Assembly: GCF_010747415.1 (NCBI RefSeq)
Contig: NZ_JAAGNZ010000001.1
Span: forward strand, 744,001-808,000
DNA from: Spirosoma agri
GTDB lineage: Bacteria > Bacteroidota > Bacteroidia > Cytophagales > Spirosomataceae
Length of the DNA: 64,000 bases
Reading direction: 5' to 3'
The notes below the pieces were generated by a model. It was not told the DNA's origin, did no database searches, and worked only from the letters and a program-made list of their open reading frames with translations. Within the stretch, counting starts at the first letter, position 1. Each line of letters opens with the position of its first letter. Positions 8,821 to 16,900 of the stretch are shown piece by piece. The translations under genes were made by a program, and so were the position numbers.

Positions 8821-10590
8821 TTATTGACCCGTCCAGTTACGTACATCGGCGAGACTGGGCATGGGCACATCCAGTTTTAGCTTTTTGCGGACACCACCCA
8901 GGTCATTGAACAGCTTGTTCGGATTGGCCGTGCGCAGTTGCTCAACCGTTAGAAAACCAAGTTTTTGTACGGCGGGTATCCAGGCTGCCGGAACGCCAGC
9001 GTCCACAAAATCACTATCCTCCGATTGTTCCAGTTTCTTTTCGGGGCGCATCTGGGGGAAAAACAATACGTCCTGAATAGAAGGCTGGTTGGTCATGATC
9101 ATGGCCAGCCGGTCGATACCTAAACCGACGCCAGCGGTTGGTGGCATTCCGTATTCGAGTGCTCGCAGAAAGTCCTCGTCCAGCGCCATCGCTTCTTCAT
9201 CACCCCGTTCGGCCAGCCGAAGCTGCTCTTCGAAGCGTTCGCGCTGATCCAGGGGATCGTTCAATTCCGAGTAGGCATTGGCAATTTCTTTTCCGTTGCA
9301 GATGGCCTCAAACCGCTCAACCAATCCCGGCTTGCTGCGGTGCTTTTTGGTCAGGGGCGACATTTCAACGGGGTAATCGGTAATGAACGTCGGCTGGATC
9401 AGGTTTGGTTCGCAGGCATCACCAAAGAGTTCGTCGATCAGTTTCGACTTGCCCATTGTGCTGTCTACCTTAATGTTACGACTTTCGGCTACTGTCCGGA
9501 GTTCAGCCTCGTCCATCGCGGATACGTCGACCCCGGTATATTCCTGAATGGCTTCGAACATGGTCAGGCGTTTCCAGGGGCGCTTGAAATCGATCACGTT
9601 AGAGCCAACGGTCACTTTGGTGGTTCCGGCAACGTCCAGCGCTACTTTTTCGACCATTTCCTCGATGGTATCCATCATCCAGAGATAGTCTTTATAAGCA
9701 ACGTAGAATTCAACCTGCGTAAATTCCGGATTGTGCGTCCGGTCCATCCCCTCATTCCGAAAGTCCTTCGCAAATTCGAACACCCCGTCGTACCCACCGA
9801 CGATAAGCCGTTTTAAGTACAACTCGTTGGCAATCCGCATGTAGAGCGTCATGTCGAGCGAGTTGTGATGCGTGCTGAACGGGCGCGCTGTAGCCCCACC
9901 GTGAATCGGCTGAAGAATAGGCGTTTCGACTTCCAGATACCCTTTCTGACTCAGAAACTGCCGAATCGAGTTAACGAGTTTGGTCCGTTTGACGAATACA
10001 TCGCGCACCTGCGGATTAACGATCAGATCGACGTAGCGCTGCCGGTACCGTTGTTCAGGGTCGGTGAAGGCGTCATACGTTTCCTTTTCTCCGTTCTCGT
10101 TCACAACTTCCTTCACAACCGGCAGGGGGCGCAAGGCTTTGTTCAGTACCGTAAATTCCTTCACGTAGACCGACAATTCGCCGGTTTTGGTCGAGAAAAC
10201 GTGACCACGAACGCCAATAATATCGCCGATGTCAAGCAGTTTTTTAAATACCGTGTTATACTGTGTTTTATCCTCGCCGGGGCAAATATCGTCGCGCCGG
10301 AAGTAGAATTGAAGCCGACCGGTCGAGTCCTGAATTTCGGCGAATGATGCGCTCCCCATAATGCGAAAGCCCATCAGTCGACCCGCCAGTTGCACCGACC
10401 CCCAGCGTTCGTCGCCGGATAGGTCCATTTCAGGAGTCACCTCAGCGCCTGGGTCGGGCTGGAACGTCGTCCGGATGTCAGCAATGGTTGTTGTTACGTC
10501 GAATAGCGGAGCTGGGTAAGGGTCAATACCCATCCGGATCAGTTCTTCTCGTTTTTGTCGGCGGTTTATTTCTTGTTCGCTCAGTTGCAT
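8821..10590 (-). CDS. lysS: Lysyl-tRNA synthetase, class II
   Basis: 589 residues from the ATG at 10590 ([20 protein letters not shown]). The open frame continues upstream, but that part has no synthetase character and lies in the divergent promoter region. The enzyme charges tRNA-Lys with lysine. Visible are the N-terminal OB-fold anticodon-binding domain (res. ~55-190), class II motif 2 ([19 protein letters not shown]) and motif 3 ([11 protein letters not shown]). After motif 3 comes a C-terminal extension of about 75 residues ([20 protein letters not shown]...) with helix-hairpin-helix character. I know such an extension from Bacteroidota LysRS; it is absent from the ~505-residue E. coli enzyme. 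The gene is transcribed divergently from the secreted esterase. Confidence 0.96.
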   Translation of the reverse strand: MQLSEQEINRRQKREELIRMGIDPYPAPLFDVTTTIADIRTTFQPDPGAEVTPEMDLSGDERWGSVQLAGRLMGFRIMGSASFAEIQDSTGRLQFYFRRDDICPGEDKTQYNTVFKKLLDIGDIIGVRGHVFSTKTGELSVYVKEFTVLNKALRPLPVVKEVVNENGEKETYDAFTDPEQRYRQRYVDLIVNPQVRDVFVKRTKLVNSIRQFLSQKGYLEVETPILQPIHGGATARPFSTHHNSLDMTLYMRIANELYLKRLIVGGYDGVFEFAKDFRNEGMDRTHNPEFTQVEFYVAYKDYLWMMDTIEEMVEKVALDVAGTTKVTVGSNVIDFKRPWKRLTMFEAIQEYTGVDVSAMDEAELRTVAESRNIKVDSTMGKSKLIDELFGDACEPNLIQPTFITDYPVEMSPLTKKHRSKPGLVERFEAICNGKEIANAYSELNDPLDQRERFEEQLRLAERGDEEAMALDEDFLRALEYGMPPTAGVGLGIDRLAMIMTNQPSIQDVLFFPQMRPEKKLEQSEDSDFVDAGVPAAWIPAVQKLGFLTVEQLRTANPNKLFNDLGGVRKKLKLDVPMPSLADVRNWTGQ

Positions 10591-10828
10591 GATAATCAAT
10601 AAGTTGACCAGCCAAAGCAATGGGCTGGCCAAGAGTTGAGGGTGCAAAAATAGTGAAAAGGATTGGCGTTTGCAGGTATAGGATCGAACGTTATGGTCAA
10701 TGTGAGCGCCAGCCGATTCCGTTGGCAGTGCCGATTTTGCGGATTCGATACAATACGCATCCGAAACGGTGCACGTTGTATGCCCCGGCTGCCCTAATTT
10801 AGCAACTCGATTCGTAAACTCTATTGCC

Positions 10829-11665
10829 ATGCGTTCTCTGCGTACCTTATTAACTTTGGTCATTCTTTTCTTCGTTCATCAGGCTGTTTTCGCGGCTAAA
10901 ATCGATACGGTAGAGACCTACAGTGCTAGCATGAAAAAATCGATCAAAGCGGTTGTCATGACGCCGGATGGGTATTCCACAGACAAGGAATTACCGGTTC
11001 TGTATTTGCTTCACGGATACGGTGGCAACTATAGCGATTGGGTAAAAAAAGTGCCCGCCATCCGCACAGCCGCCGATCAACACCAGATGATCATCGTTTG
11101 CCCCGACGGGAATATCGGGAGCTGGTATTTCGACAGTCCGGCCGATCCTACGTTCCGCTATGAAACGTACGTTGCCGATGAACTGGTAACGTGGATCGAC
11201 AGTCATTACAAAACGGTCAAAAACAGGTCGGGTAGGGCCATCACCGGGTTGAGTATGGGCGGACACGGCGCGTTGTATCTGGCCTTCCGGCATCAATCCG
11301 TTTTCGGGGCTGCCGGTAGTATGAGTGGGGGTGTGGATATCCGACCGTTCCCCAATAACTGGGATATGGCCAAGCGGCTTGGCACTTACGCGCAATTTTC
11401 GGAACGCTGGGAACAAAATACGGTGATCAACCTGCTTCATCTGCTTACACCGGGTGCCTTATCGTTGATTATCGACTGCGGAACGGAAGACTTTTTCTTT
11501 CGTGTCAATAATAACCTCCACGAGAAGTTGCTGGAACGCAATGTGGCGCACGACTACATTACCCGCCCCGGCGGGCACAACTGGACCTACTGGACAAATG
11601 CCGTCACCTACCAGATGCTATTTATGCGTCAGTATTTCGATCGGCAAAAGGAAGTGACCCGCTAA
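10829..11665 (+). CDS. Secreted esterase, S-formylglutathione hydrolase/esterase D-like
   Basis: 278 residues from the ATG at 10829, where a clear signal peptide begins ([22 protein letters not shown]). The 20 codons upstream in frame are not signal-like. An alpha/beta hydrolase of the esterase D family: [11 protein letters not shown] forms the oxyanion region, [10 protein letters not shown] carries the nucleophile (about Ser142), DCGTEDFFF supplies the acid, and PGGHNWTYW the His. Relatives include feruloyl and acetyl-xylan esterases and mycolyltransferases. The natural substrate is unknown but an extracytoplasmic ester is likely. A second related enzyme is encoded at 38690-39634. Confidence 0.88.
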   Translation: MRSLRTLLTLVILFFVHQAVFAAKIDTVETYSASMKKSIKAVVMTPDGYSTDKELPVLYLLHGYGGNYSDWVKKVPAIRTAADQHQMIIVCPDGNIGSWYFDSPADPTFRYETYVADELVTWIDSHYKTVKNRSGRAITGLSMGGHGALYLAFRHQSVFGAAGSMSGGVDIRPFPNNWDMAKRLGTYAQFSERWEQNTVINLLHLLTPGALSLIIDCGTEDFFFRVNNNLHEKLLERNVAHDYITRPGGHNWTYWTNAVTYQMLFMRQYFDRQKEVTR

Positions 11666-11698
11666 CTTGATCTGTAGGCTATGTTCTCGCTGGTTGGT

Positions 11699-11745
11699 CG
11701 TCCATCCGTATGCCGTATCTCTGAGATACGGCATACGGATGGACG
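11699..11745. repeat. Perfect 22-bp palindrome after the esterase gene
   Basis: Arms 11699-11720 and 11724-11745 are perfectly complementary around a 3-nt loop (CTG). The inner part reads GCCGTATCT/AGATACGGC. There is no T-run. The core resembles the palindromes at 19871, 53415 and 61016. Confidence 0.75.
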
Positions 11746-11839
11746 GTTTCAGTGCTTGACGCTGGGCAGGAGAAAGCTTACTAGTTTGCCCTCAATAATC
11801 GAAAGAAATGTCGCCCAAAAGCCGTTTCTTTGTACTATT

Positions 11840-12631
11840 ATGCATTTGTTTATCACCTCGTTAAATTCGGGCAGTAACGGGAACTGCTATTATGTGGGCA
11901 ACGAGCGGGAAGCCGTGTTAATCGACGCGGGAATCTCCTGCCGGGAGACCGAAAGGCGAATGCTACGCCTGGGTTTGTCCATGCAAACGGTAAAGGCCGT
12001 TTTTATCTCGCACGAACATTCCGACCACATTCGGGGTGTCTCGTTATTGGCTAAAAAACATCAATTGCCCGTCTACATTACGCCTGGTACACTGACCAAT
12101 GCGAAAATACCGCAACGGGATTTTCCGCTCAAAGCGTTACGTGGGTATGAACCTGTCCAGATTGGCGATTTGCGCATTACTGCGTTTCCGAAGCAGCACG
12201 ACGCTTGCGATCCGCACAGTTTTGTGATTGATTACCAGGGGACCCGAGTTGGGGTTTTTACCGATATTGGCGCGCCCTGCGAACACGTGATCGCTCACTT
12301 TAGTCAGTGCCATGCCGCTTTTCTGGAAGCGAACTATGACGAAGAGTTGCTGGAAAATGGCCGCTATCCGCATCACCTAAAGCGACGGGTTCGCGGAGAA
12401 AAAGGGCATCTGTCCAATCGGCAGGCGCTGGACCTATTCAAAACGCACAAGCCCGATTTTATGAGCCATGTGCTGCTGTCACACCTGTCGAAGGAAAATA
12501 ATTCTCCGGAACTGGCCCGCGATTTCTTCGCTCCTCATCTGGACGCTACCGAGCTGATTGTCGCATCCCGCCACGAAGAAACGCCCGTTTACCGAGTTGG
12601 TGTCAACCCGGCAGTGCTTCAGCTTTCGTAA
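11840..12631 (+). CDS. Metallo-beta-lactamase-fold hydrolase (YycJ/WalJ-like)
   Basis: 263 residues from the ATG at 11840 (MHLFITSLNSGSNGNCYYVG). The upstream in-frame extension to 11681 covers a palindrome and is not coding in character. The metal-binding HxHxDH motif is present (SHEHSDH, His58, His60, Asp62, His63), with further ligands in KQHDAC and LSHLS. The opening SGSNGNCYYV is the signature of the YycJ/WalJ branch, a small exonuclease-like or phosphodiesterase-like family. It stands alone between two hairpins; a TTCTTTG element 6 bp before the ATG may be its -7 box. Fold assignment is firm; the substrate is not known. Confidence 0.88.
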   Translation: MHLFITSLNSGSNGNCYYVGNEREAVLIDAGISCRETERRMLRLGLSMQTVKAVFISHEHSDHIRGVSLLAKKHQLPVYITPGTLTNAKIPQRDFPLKALRGYEPVQIGDLRITAFPKQHDACDPHSFVIDYQGTRVGVFTDIGAPCEHVIAHFSQCHAAFLEANYDEELLENGRYPHHLKRRVRGEKGHLSNRQALDLFKTHKPDFMSHVLLSHLSKENNSPELARDFFAPHLDATELIVASRHEETPVYRVGVNPAVLQLS

Positions 12632-12664
12632 GCCAACACAAGAACAGTAAGGTACAGCCGACCA

Positions 12665-12697
12665 AAAACCCGCAACGGAACACGTTGCGGGTTTTTT
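12665..12697. terminator. Bidirectional terminator between convergent genes
   Basis: Arms AAAACCCGCAACG (12665-12677) and CGTTGCGGGTTTT (12683-12695), with a T-run after the right arm and an A-run before the left. It serves the hydrolase (plus) and the LytTR regulator (minus). Confidence 0.85.
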
Positions 12698-12726
12698 AGT
12701 AACGATTTATTCGCGGGTTGAACAGC

Positions 12727-13515
12727 TCACAAACATTGAAAGCGGTCGATAAACTGTTGCCGGAAATGTCGTCCCAGAGGCACTTTATGCTGCTCGATAC
12801 TAATCTCATGTTCTGAGAATAGATCAACTCTGCGAATATTGACAGCGAACGAACGGTGTACACGAACCAGTGTATCCAGACGCAGTCGTTCCAGTAAAGA
12901 ACTGAGCGTTTGCCGAAGAACAAACTTGCGGTTCACCGTGATTAGCGAGACGTAGGTGTTGCTGGCTTCCAGCAAAACAATGTCGGTCAGGAGTACTTTA
13001 ATGAACTGATAATTGCTTTTGATAAAAATACTGTCGTCAATCCTGAATATCGCTTCCTGTTTGAATCTGCTTTTTTTGAAAATCGATCCTTCACTGGTTT
13101 CTAATGCTTCCTGAGTTGCAGTAGATAGTTTCAGGCGCTCGTCCAGATCACCAGCGACAACCTCGATAGTGTGAAACAAATCGTCAAAACGAACGGGCTT
13201 GTGCAGGTATGTGACCTGACTGGCGGTGGTCGGGAAGGTTTCTGGCTCAGTGCCTGACTCGGTCAGATAGATAATAGAAACTGGGTTGAGCATTAGAAGT
13301 TGACGTACGGTCTCTACGCTGCTCCAGCTTCCCCTCAACTTGACATCGCAGAAGGCTAAATCGAATGCTGTTTTCTTATGAATGCCGACAGCCGCCCGGC
13401 CCGTTGTAGCCGTTTTGACGGCGTAGCCCCCGGAACCCTCTAAAACCTGTGCCAGATACGTCGTTGAGGATGTATCCGGGCTTATTAGTAGCACGTTGCG
13501 TTTGCTGGTTTTCAT
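12727..13515 (-). CDS. LytTR-type response regulator, divergent from the curli operon
   Basis: 262 residues from the ATG at 13515. The N-terminal receiver (res. ~8-120) keeps the phospho-acceptor (CDVKL, Asp57) and the conserved Lys (LHKP). Only one acidic residue is seen in the first loop (LLISPD) where two are usual, so phosphorylation may be altered. The C-terminal half is a LytTR DNA-binding domain (IFIKSNYQFIKVLLTDIVLLEA ... RVHRSFAVN). Its start codon is 332 bp from the first curli gene on the opposite strand, so it is a candidate regulator of that operon, taking the place of CsgD. That link is inferred from position only, and no partner kinase is adjacent. Confidence 0.9.
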   Translation of the reverse strand: MKTSKRNVLLISPDTSSTTYLAQVLEGSGGYAVKTATTGRAAVGIHKKTAFDLAFCDVKLRGSWSSVETVRQLLMLNPVSIIYLTESGTEPETFPTTASQVTYLHKPVRFDDLFHTIEVVAGDLDERLKLSTATQEALETSEGSIFKKSRFKQEAIFRIDDSIFIKSNYQFIKVLLTDIVLLEASNTYVSLITVNRKFVLRQTLSSLLERLRLDTLVRVHRSFAVNIRRVDLFSEHEISIEQHKVPLGRHFRQQFIDRFQCL

Positions 13516-13847
13516 GGTGTGGTGTGTAGGATTTTGATAATCAATAGTTTGTGCGCGCAAAGTGCGGGGGTAAAGTAGGGCCGTGTGCTCATCAATGTCA
13601 ACTTCTTGTCACACCCTTTTTAGCGTACGGTAACTGGAATCGATTGTGCATTATACAGTTAATGTTGATTACATACAATAAAATGTTCTTTAAGGACAAA
13701 TGATGGTTGTCTACAACCCTTTCCGAACATGGTATTCTTTTATACTTCACCTTTGTTTCGTCTTCACTGACACCCGCTTTGCTGGTCAGACCAGCGAACA
13801 GGGTTAATGAAAGACACTATCAGATGCACCATTTAGTCTCGTCTTCC
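13516..13847. promoter_or_regulatory. Divergent intergenic region, LytTR regulator / curli operon
   Basis: 332 bp that must hold the promoters of the regulator (minus) and the curli operon (plus). The 13600-13710 part is AT-rich. I could not pick a convincing TTG/TAnnTTTG pair. An in-frame extension of the first curli gene back to 13707 has no signal peptide and is probably leader. Confidence 0.4.
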
Positions 13848-14249
13848 ATGAAAAAGTTGGTTCTCTCAAGCCTGGCTGTGCTATCCGCATTTGTCGCATT
13901 TTCTCAAAACCAGGCAATCATCAATCAGCAGGGCTCATCGGGTAATCACGCTACCGTTTCGCAATCCGGGACTGGTAATAGCCTTGTTCTCAATCAAAAC
14001 AATACCGATTCCAGCAACAGCAGGCAAGAGGGAAACCGGATTAGCCTGCGGGTGGATACAAACACCCAAACGACGATCAACCAGCGCAGTGATGGACCCA
14101 ACTCGGTCGAACTGTCGCAGGCGGGTCAATCTTCGGCGGTTATCAATCAATCGTCAGGAACGGACGACAACACGGTGACATTGCTTCCTGGCCAGAAGCC
14201 GGTCATCCAGCGGCACAGCTCTTCGAAACGGCGGCAGCGTCGGCACTAA
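13848..14249 (+). CDS. Small curlin-repeat protein, minor subunit or nucleator (CsgB-like)
   Basis: 133 residues from the ATG at 13848, where the signal peptide begins (MKKLVLSSLAVLSAFVAFSQ). The mature protein consists of short Gln/Asn/Gly repeats typical of curlin (INQQGSSGNHATVSQSGTGN, then LSQAGQSSAVINQSSG). The spacing of internal Gln and Asn fits the stacked beta-strand ladder of curli amyloid. The C-terminus is strongly basic (RHSSSKRRQRRH), unlike the other two repeat proteins. In E. coli basic residues in CsgB repeats support nucleation, so a nucleator or anchoring role is possible but unproven. First gene of the operon. Confidence 0.82.
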   Translation: MKKLVLSSLAVLSAFVAFSQNQAIINQQGSSGNHATVSQSGTGNSLVLNQNNTDSSNSRQEGNRISLRVDTNTQTTINQRSDGPNSVELSQAGQSSAVINQSSGTDDNTVTLLPGQKPVIQRHSSSKRRQRRH

Positions 14250-14295
14250 TGCGCGCTTCTATTCATGTCAGATTTAATCCAAAAGTTTATCCACA

Positions 14296-15234
14296 ATGAA
14301 AAAAGTACTAGTCACCGGTACGGCTCTGCTGGCCTTTGCCGCAACAGGATTTGCCCAGTTCAATGAAGCAACGCTGAATCAGGCTGGTTTGTACAACGAT
14401 GGTAAAGTGTACCAGAGCGGTATAAACCACGACGCCACCATCAATCAAAATGGAAATGGGTCCAGCTCGTCGTTCAACAAATCGACATTAGCGCAGGAGG
14501 GGGTCAATCAGGGGGCGGTTTCGACCCAGACGGGCCACGGCCATGAGGTAAATTCGTTACAGAGAGGGCAGGATAACAATGCTTATTTTACGCAGGATAA
14601 CGCCAATTCGTATGCCTTCTCGCGGCAGTATGGACAGAACAACTATATCTCGTCCAGCCAGATAAGTGTAGATGGAACGGCCGCGAAAGCTGATTTCCTC
14701 CAGGAAGGAAACCGGAATCGTGCCTACCTCGTCTACCAGTCTGATCAGGTAATAGGTTTGGACATTACTACGTCGGTTATCAAGCAGCGCGGTAATGACC
14801 ACGTCGCTTATCTGACCCAGCTGGGCGATGCGAACGCAGGCGAAATTTACCAGAGTGACAACTGGGGCTATGCCTGGGGCTATCAGTCTGGAAACGGGAA
14901 CAAACTGCGTATCGATCAGAAGGGTTCGGCAACGTTTGCCGACCAGAATAAGGTAGACATCTATCAGTATGGCAATTTCAACCAGGCGAAAACCTATCAG
15001 GATGGTGTGCGGAACCGAATCGGGCTCGTGCAGTCTGGCAATGGAAACAACTACGCTGATATCAACCAGTTTGGTTCCGACAACGTAGTGAGAGGCACGG
15101 GAGGAGACACGTTTGCCCGTCAGATGGGTGTTGGCAACAACCGGCTCGAATCCCTGCAAACGGGTAATGGTCAGACGCTATATGTCAATCAGAACGGCAA
15201 TACCAACATGGGATTTGTGCGGCAGACAAACTAG
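14296..15234 (+). CDS. Major curlin-repeat amyloid subunit (CsgA-like)
   Basis: 312 residues, about twice the length of E. coli CsgA. A signal peptide (MKKVLVTGTALLAFAATGFA) is followed by more than ten curlin-type repeats built on Q-x-G-x-x-N-x-A-x-x-x-Q, for example VYQSGINHDATINQNGNG, LTQLGDANAGEIYQS and LVQSGNGNNYADINQFG. It is rich in Asn, Gln, Gly, Ser and Tyr and contains no Cys. It should be exported through CsgG and polymerise outside the cell as the main fibre. It lies 46 bp after the small repeat protein and is followed by a hairpin that could protect its 3' end. Confidence 0.87.
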   Translation: MKKVLVTGTALLAFAATGFAQFNEATLNQAGLYNDGKVYQSGINHDATINQNGNGSSSSFNKSTLAQEGVNQGAVSTQTGHGHEVNSLQRGQDNNAYFTQDNANSYAFSRQYGQNNYISSSQISVDGTAAKADFLQEGNRNRAYLVYQSDQVIGLDITTSVIKQRGNDHVAYLTQLGDANAGEIYQSDNWGYAWGYQSGNGNKLRIDQKGSATFADQNKVDIYQYGNFNQAKTYQDGVRNRIGLVQSGNGNNYADINQFGSDNVVRGTGGDTFARQMGVGNNRLESLQTGNGQTLYVNQNGNTNMGFVRQTN

Positions 15235-15247
15235 TGGACTAATTGGA

Positions 15248-15282
15248 GACTCAGGCTGCTGCGCTACGGAGTAGCCTGAGTC
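15248..15282 (+). repeat. Intra-operon hairpin behind the major curlin gene
   Basis: Perfect 10-bp arms GACTCAGGCT (15248-15257) and AGCCTGAGTC (15273-15282) with a 15-nt loop, 13 nt after the stop codon of the csgA-like gene. No T-run, so it may act as an mRNA-stabilising or partially attenuating structure. Confidence 0.6.
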
Positions 15283-15311
15283 TTGACTACATCCTTATCC
15301 ATTCCACACCC

Positions 15312-15806
15312 ATGCTAACGACAATGATACGGTTCATACTGGCTTTGTGTTTAGGTAATGTTTCGCTGAGCGCATCGGCTCAGTCGGATGTGTTCTGGAC
15401 GCAGACGGGTGCCGGACCAAACACGCAGGTTCAGCAGGCTATTCAGGCGGGTAACCGGTCGGTATCGGCCGGGTCAACCGTGCTGATCGATCAGGCTGGT
15501 AATGACAATAAATTGACGACCAGCAGTCAGGGGAACGCCAACGTGATGCTACTGCGGCAGACGGGCAATCAGAATCAGCTCGAACTGAACCTGACCGGGA
15601 ACGATAATCGATACATGGTTGACCAGATCGGCAATCGGAATGTACTGGACATGCCCAATGTACGATCGAATAACGTTGATGTTCAACTCATTCAGCGGGG
15701 CGATGGTAACCAGTTGATCCGGGAGGGCGGCCTTTCCGTTGGTGTGCCCATGCGTATCGAACAGACGGGCGGCATGAAGGTGATTCTGACCACGGGTTAT
15801 TTCTGA
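15312..15806 (+). CDS. Third curlin-repeat protein (CsgB-like)
   Basis: 164 residues from the ATG at 15312; ATG at 15324 (MIRFILALCLGNVSLSASA) is an equally good start of the signal peptide. The mature part has curlin-like repeats (IDQAGNDNKLTTSSQGNAN, LLRQTGNQNQLELNLTGNDN, VDQIGNRN), fewer than the major subunit, and a non-repeat C-terminus (VPMRIEQTGGMKVILTTGYF). Together with the first gene it is a candidate minor subunit or nucleator. Only 6 bp separate its stop from csgE, so the two are very likely co-translated. Confidence 0.8.
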   Translation: MLTTMIRFILALCLGNVSLSASAQSDVFWTQTGAGPNTQVQQAIQAGNRSVSAGSTVLIDQAGNDNKLTTSSQGNANVMLLRQTGNQNQLELNLTGNDNRYMVDQIGNRNVLDMPNVRSNNVDVQLIQRGDGNQLIREGGLSVGVPMRIEQTGGMKVILTTGYF

Positions 15807-15812
15807 ACGGTA

Positions 15813-16346
15813 GTGCAAACACACCTGATTTTTTTATTGATCGCCTTATGGCTAACGACTGTGTCGGTCTGTGCCCAGGGGCTGCCCGACGAGTTGACGG
15901 AACTAATGACCGAGGACTCGCTCGTGGAGGGAATGATGGACGAGAATGGCCCGTCGAGTATCGTGCTGGACATTACCCGCACGAAAATAGGACGGGATTT
16001 TTACGAATCGTTCTACCAGCAGTGGAGCAGTTCGCCACTGAGTCTACCCGTAAACGTATTCGGTGATTCAACGCAGGCCGGTTCCCGGTCGTCGACGGTT
16101 TTCAACCTGAATGAGTTTGTCGTTACGATTGAAGAATTGCCGTCTGCCGGTAATCTATTGGCGAACATAGTGTCGGTCAGTGTTGATAATGAGCTACTTT
16201 GGCAGCAATTCGTGCCTTCCCGTCGCGATGTGATCAATGAGCTGGCCGCCAATGCCGTCGATATTGTCCGGGTCTATTTTGCGGATATACAGACCGTAAC
16301 CACGCAGCTCGGTAACGAAGACCAGCGTGGAACAGGAATAAAATGA
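15813..16346 (+). CDS. csgE: Curli assembly factor CsgE
   Basis: 177 residues from a GTG at 15813. A signal peptide (HLIFLLIALWLTTVSVCAQG) precedes a CsgE-like domain (res. ~45-165) with GRDFYESFYQQW, VTIEELPSAGNLLANIVSVSV and the following VDNELLWQQFV strand, the conserved core of the family. In E. coli CsgE is a periplasmic ring that caps the CsgG channel and feeds curli subunits into it. The usual length is about 130 residues, so the short extra N- and C-terminal parts are lineage-specific. Confidence 0.85.
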   Translation: MQTHLIFLLIALWLTTVSVCAQGLPDELTELMTEDSLVEGMMDENGPSSIVLDITRTKIGRDFYESFYQQWSSSPLSLPVNVFGDSTQAGSRSSTVFNLNEFVVTIEELPSAGNLLANIVSVSVDNELLWQQFVPSRRDVINELAANAVDIVRVYFADIQTVTTQLGNEDQRGTGIK

Positions 16347-16439
16347 TCGGCAATGCCGGACTTTAGGTAACGCTGGTAGAGTCGAATAGGGGATTACGCG
16401 TACTACAATTCACACCACAGTCAACGGAAACTTCATCTC

Positions 16440-16859
16440 ATGAAACGACTATTACTTGTCGGTTTGTTGGTGCTTATGGGCCTGGCCGGGAGGGCGCAAT
16501 CGCTGGTCTATCATCCGAACAATCCAGCGTTTGGTGGTAACACCTTCAACTATGCCTGGATGCTTAGCTCGGCGCAGGCGCAGGACAAATTAAAAGACCC
16601 GACCGCCCCCAAAACAACGTCTTCGTCGGGTGCGCAGACGAATGCGCTGACCAATTTTTCGCAGACCCTTCAAAATCAACTCCTCAGTCAGCTGTCCCGC
16701 AATCTGTTCACCAGCCAGTTTGGTGAGCAGGGTCTGAAAGAGGGAACCTTTCAATTCGGCGATTTGCAGGTAGTTGTTGCCAACGGTACGGATGGAATAA
16801 ATATCCAGATTACCGACGGTAAAGGTGGGCAAACGACCATTACGGTGCCCTATTTCTGA
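16440..16859 (+). CDS. csgF: Curli assembly factor CsgF
   Basis: 139 residues, the family's usual length. After the signal peptide (MKRLLLVGLLVLMGLAGRAQS) the mature N-terminus has the diagnostic YHPNNPAFGGN, equivalent to the segment of E. coli CsgF that plugs into the CsgG pore. The middle is helical (NFSQTLQNQLLSQLSRNLF) and the end forms strands (LQVVVANGTDGINIQITD). CsgF sits at the outer face of the secretion pore and couples export to nucleation. It lies 93 bp after csgE and 41 bp before csgG. Confidence 0.92.
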   Translation: MKRLLLVGLLVLMGLAGRAQSLVYHPNNPAFGGNTFNYAWMLSSAQAQDKLKDPTAPKTTSSSGAQTNALTNFSQTLQNQLLSQLSRNLFTSQFGEQGLKEGTFQFGDLQVVVANGTDGINIQITDGKGGQTTITVPYF

Positions 16860-16900
16860 TGACCTATCCGTCAGTCTAATTACCTAAATCGACCTTATCC

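Noticed and set aside
10591..10863. N-terminal extension of lysS
   Set aside because: The extra residues do not resemble LysRS and cover the divergent promoter region.
14557..15159. 200-codon minus frame opposite the major curlin gene
   Set aside because: A shadow produced by the regular repeats of the coding strand.
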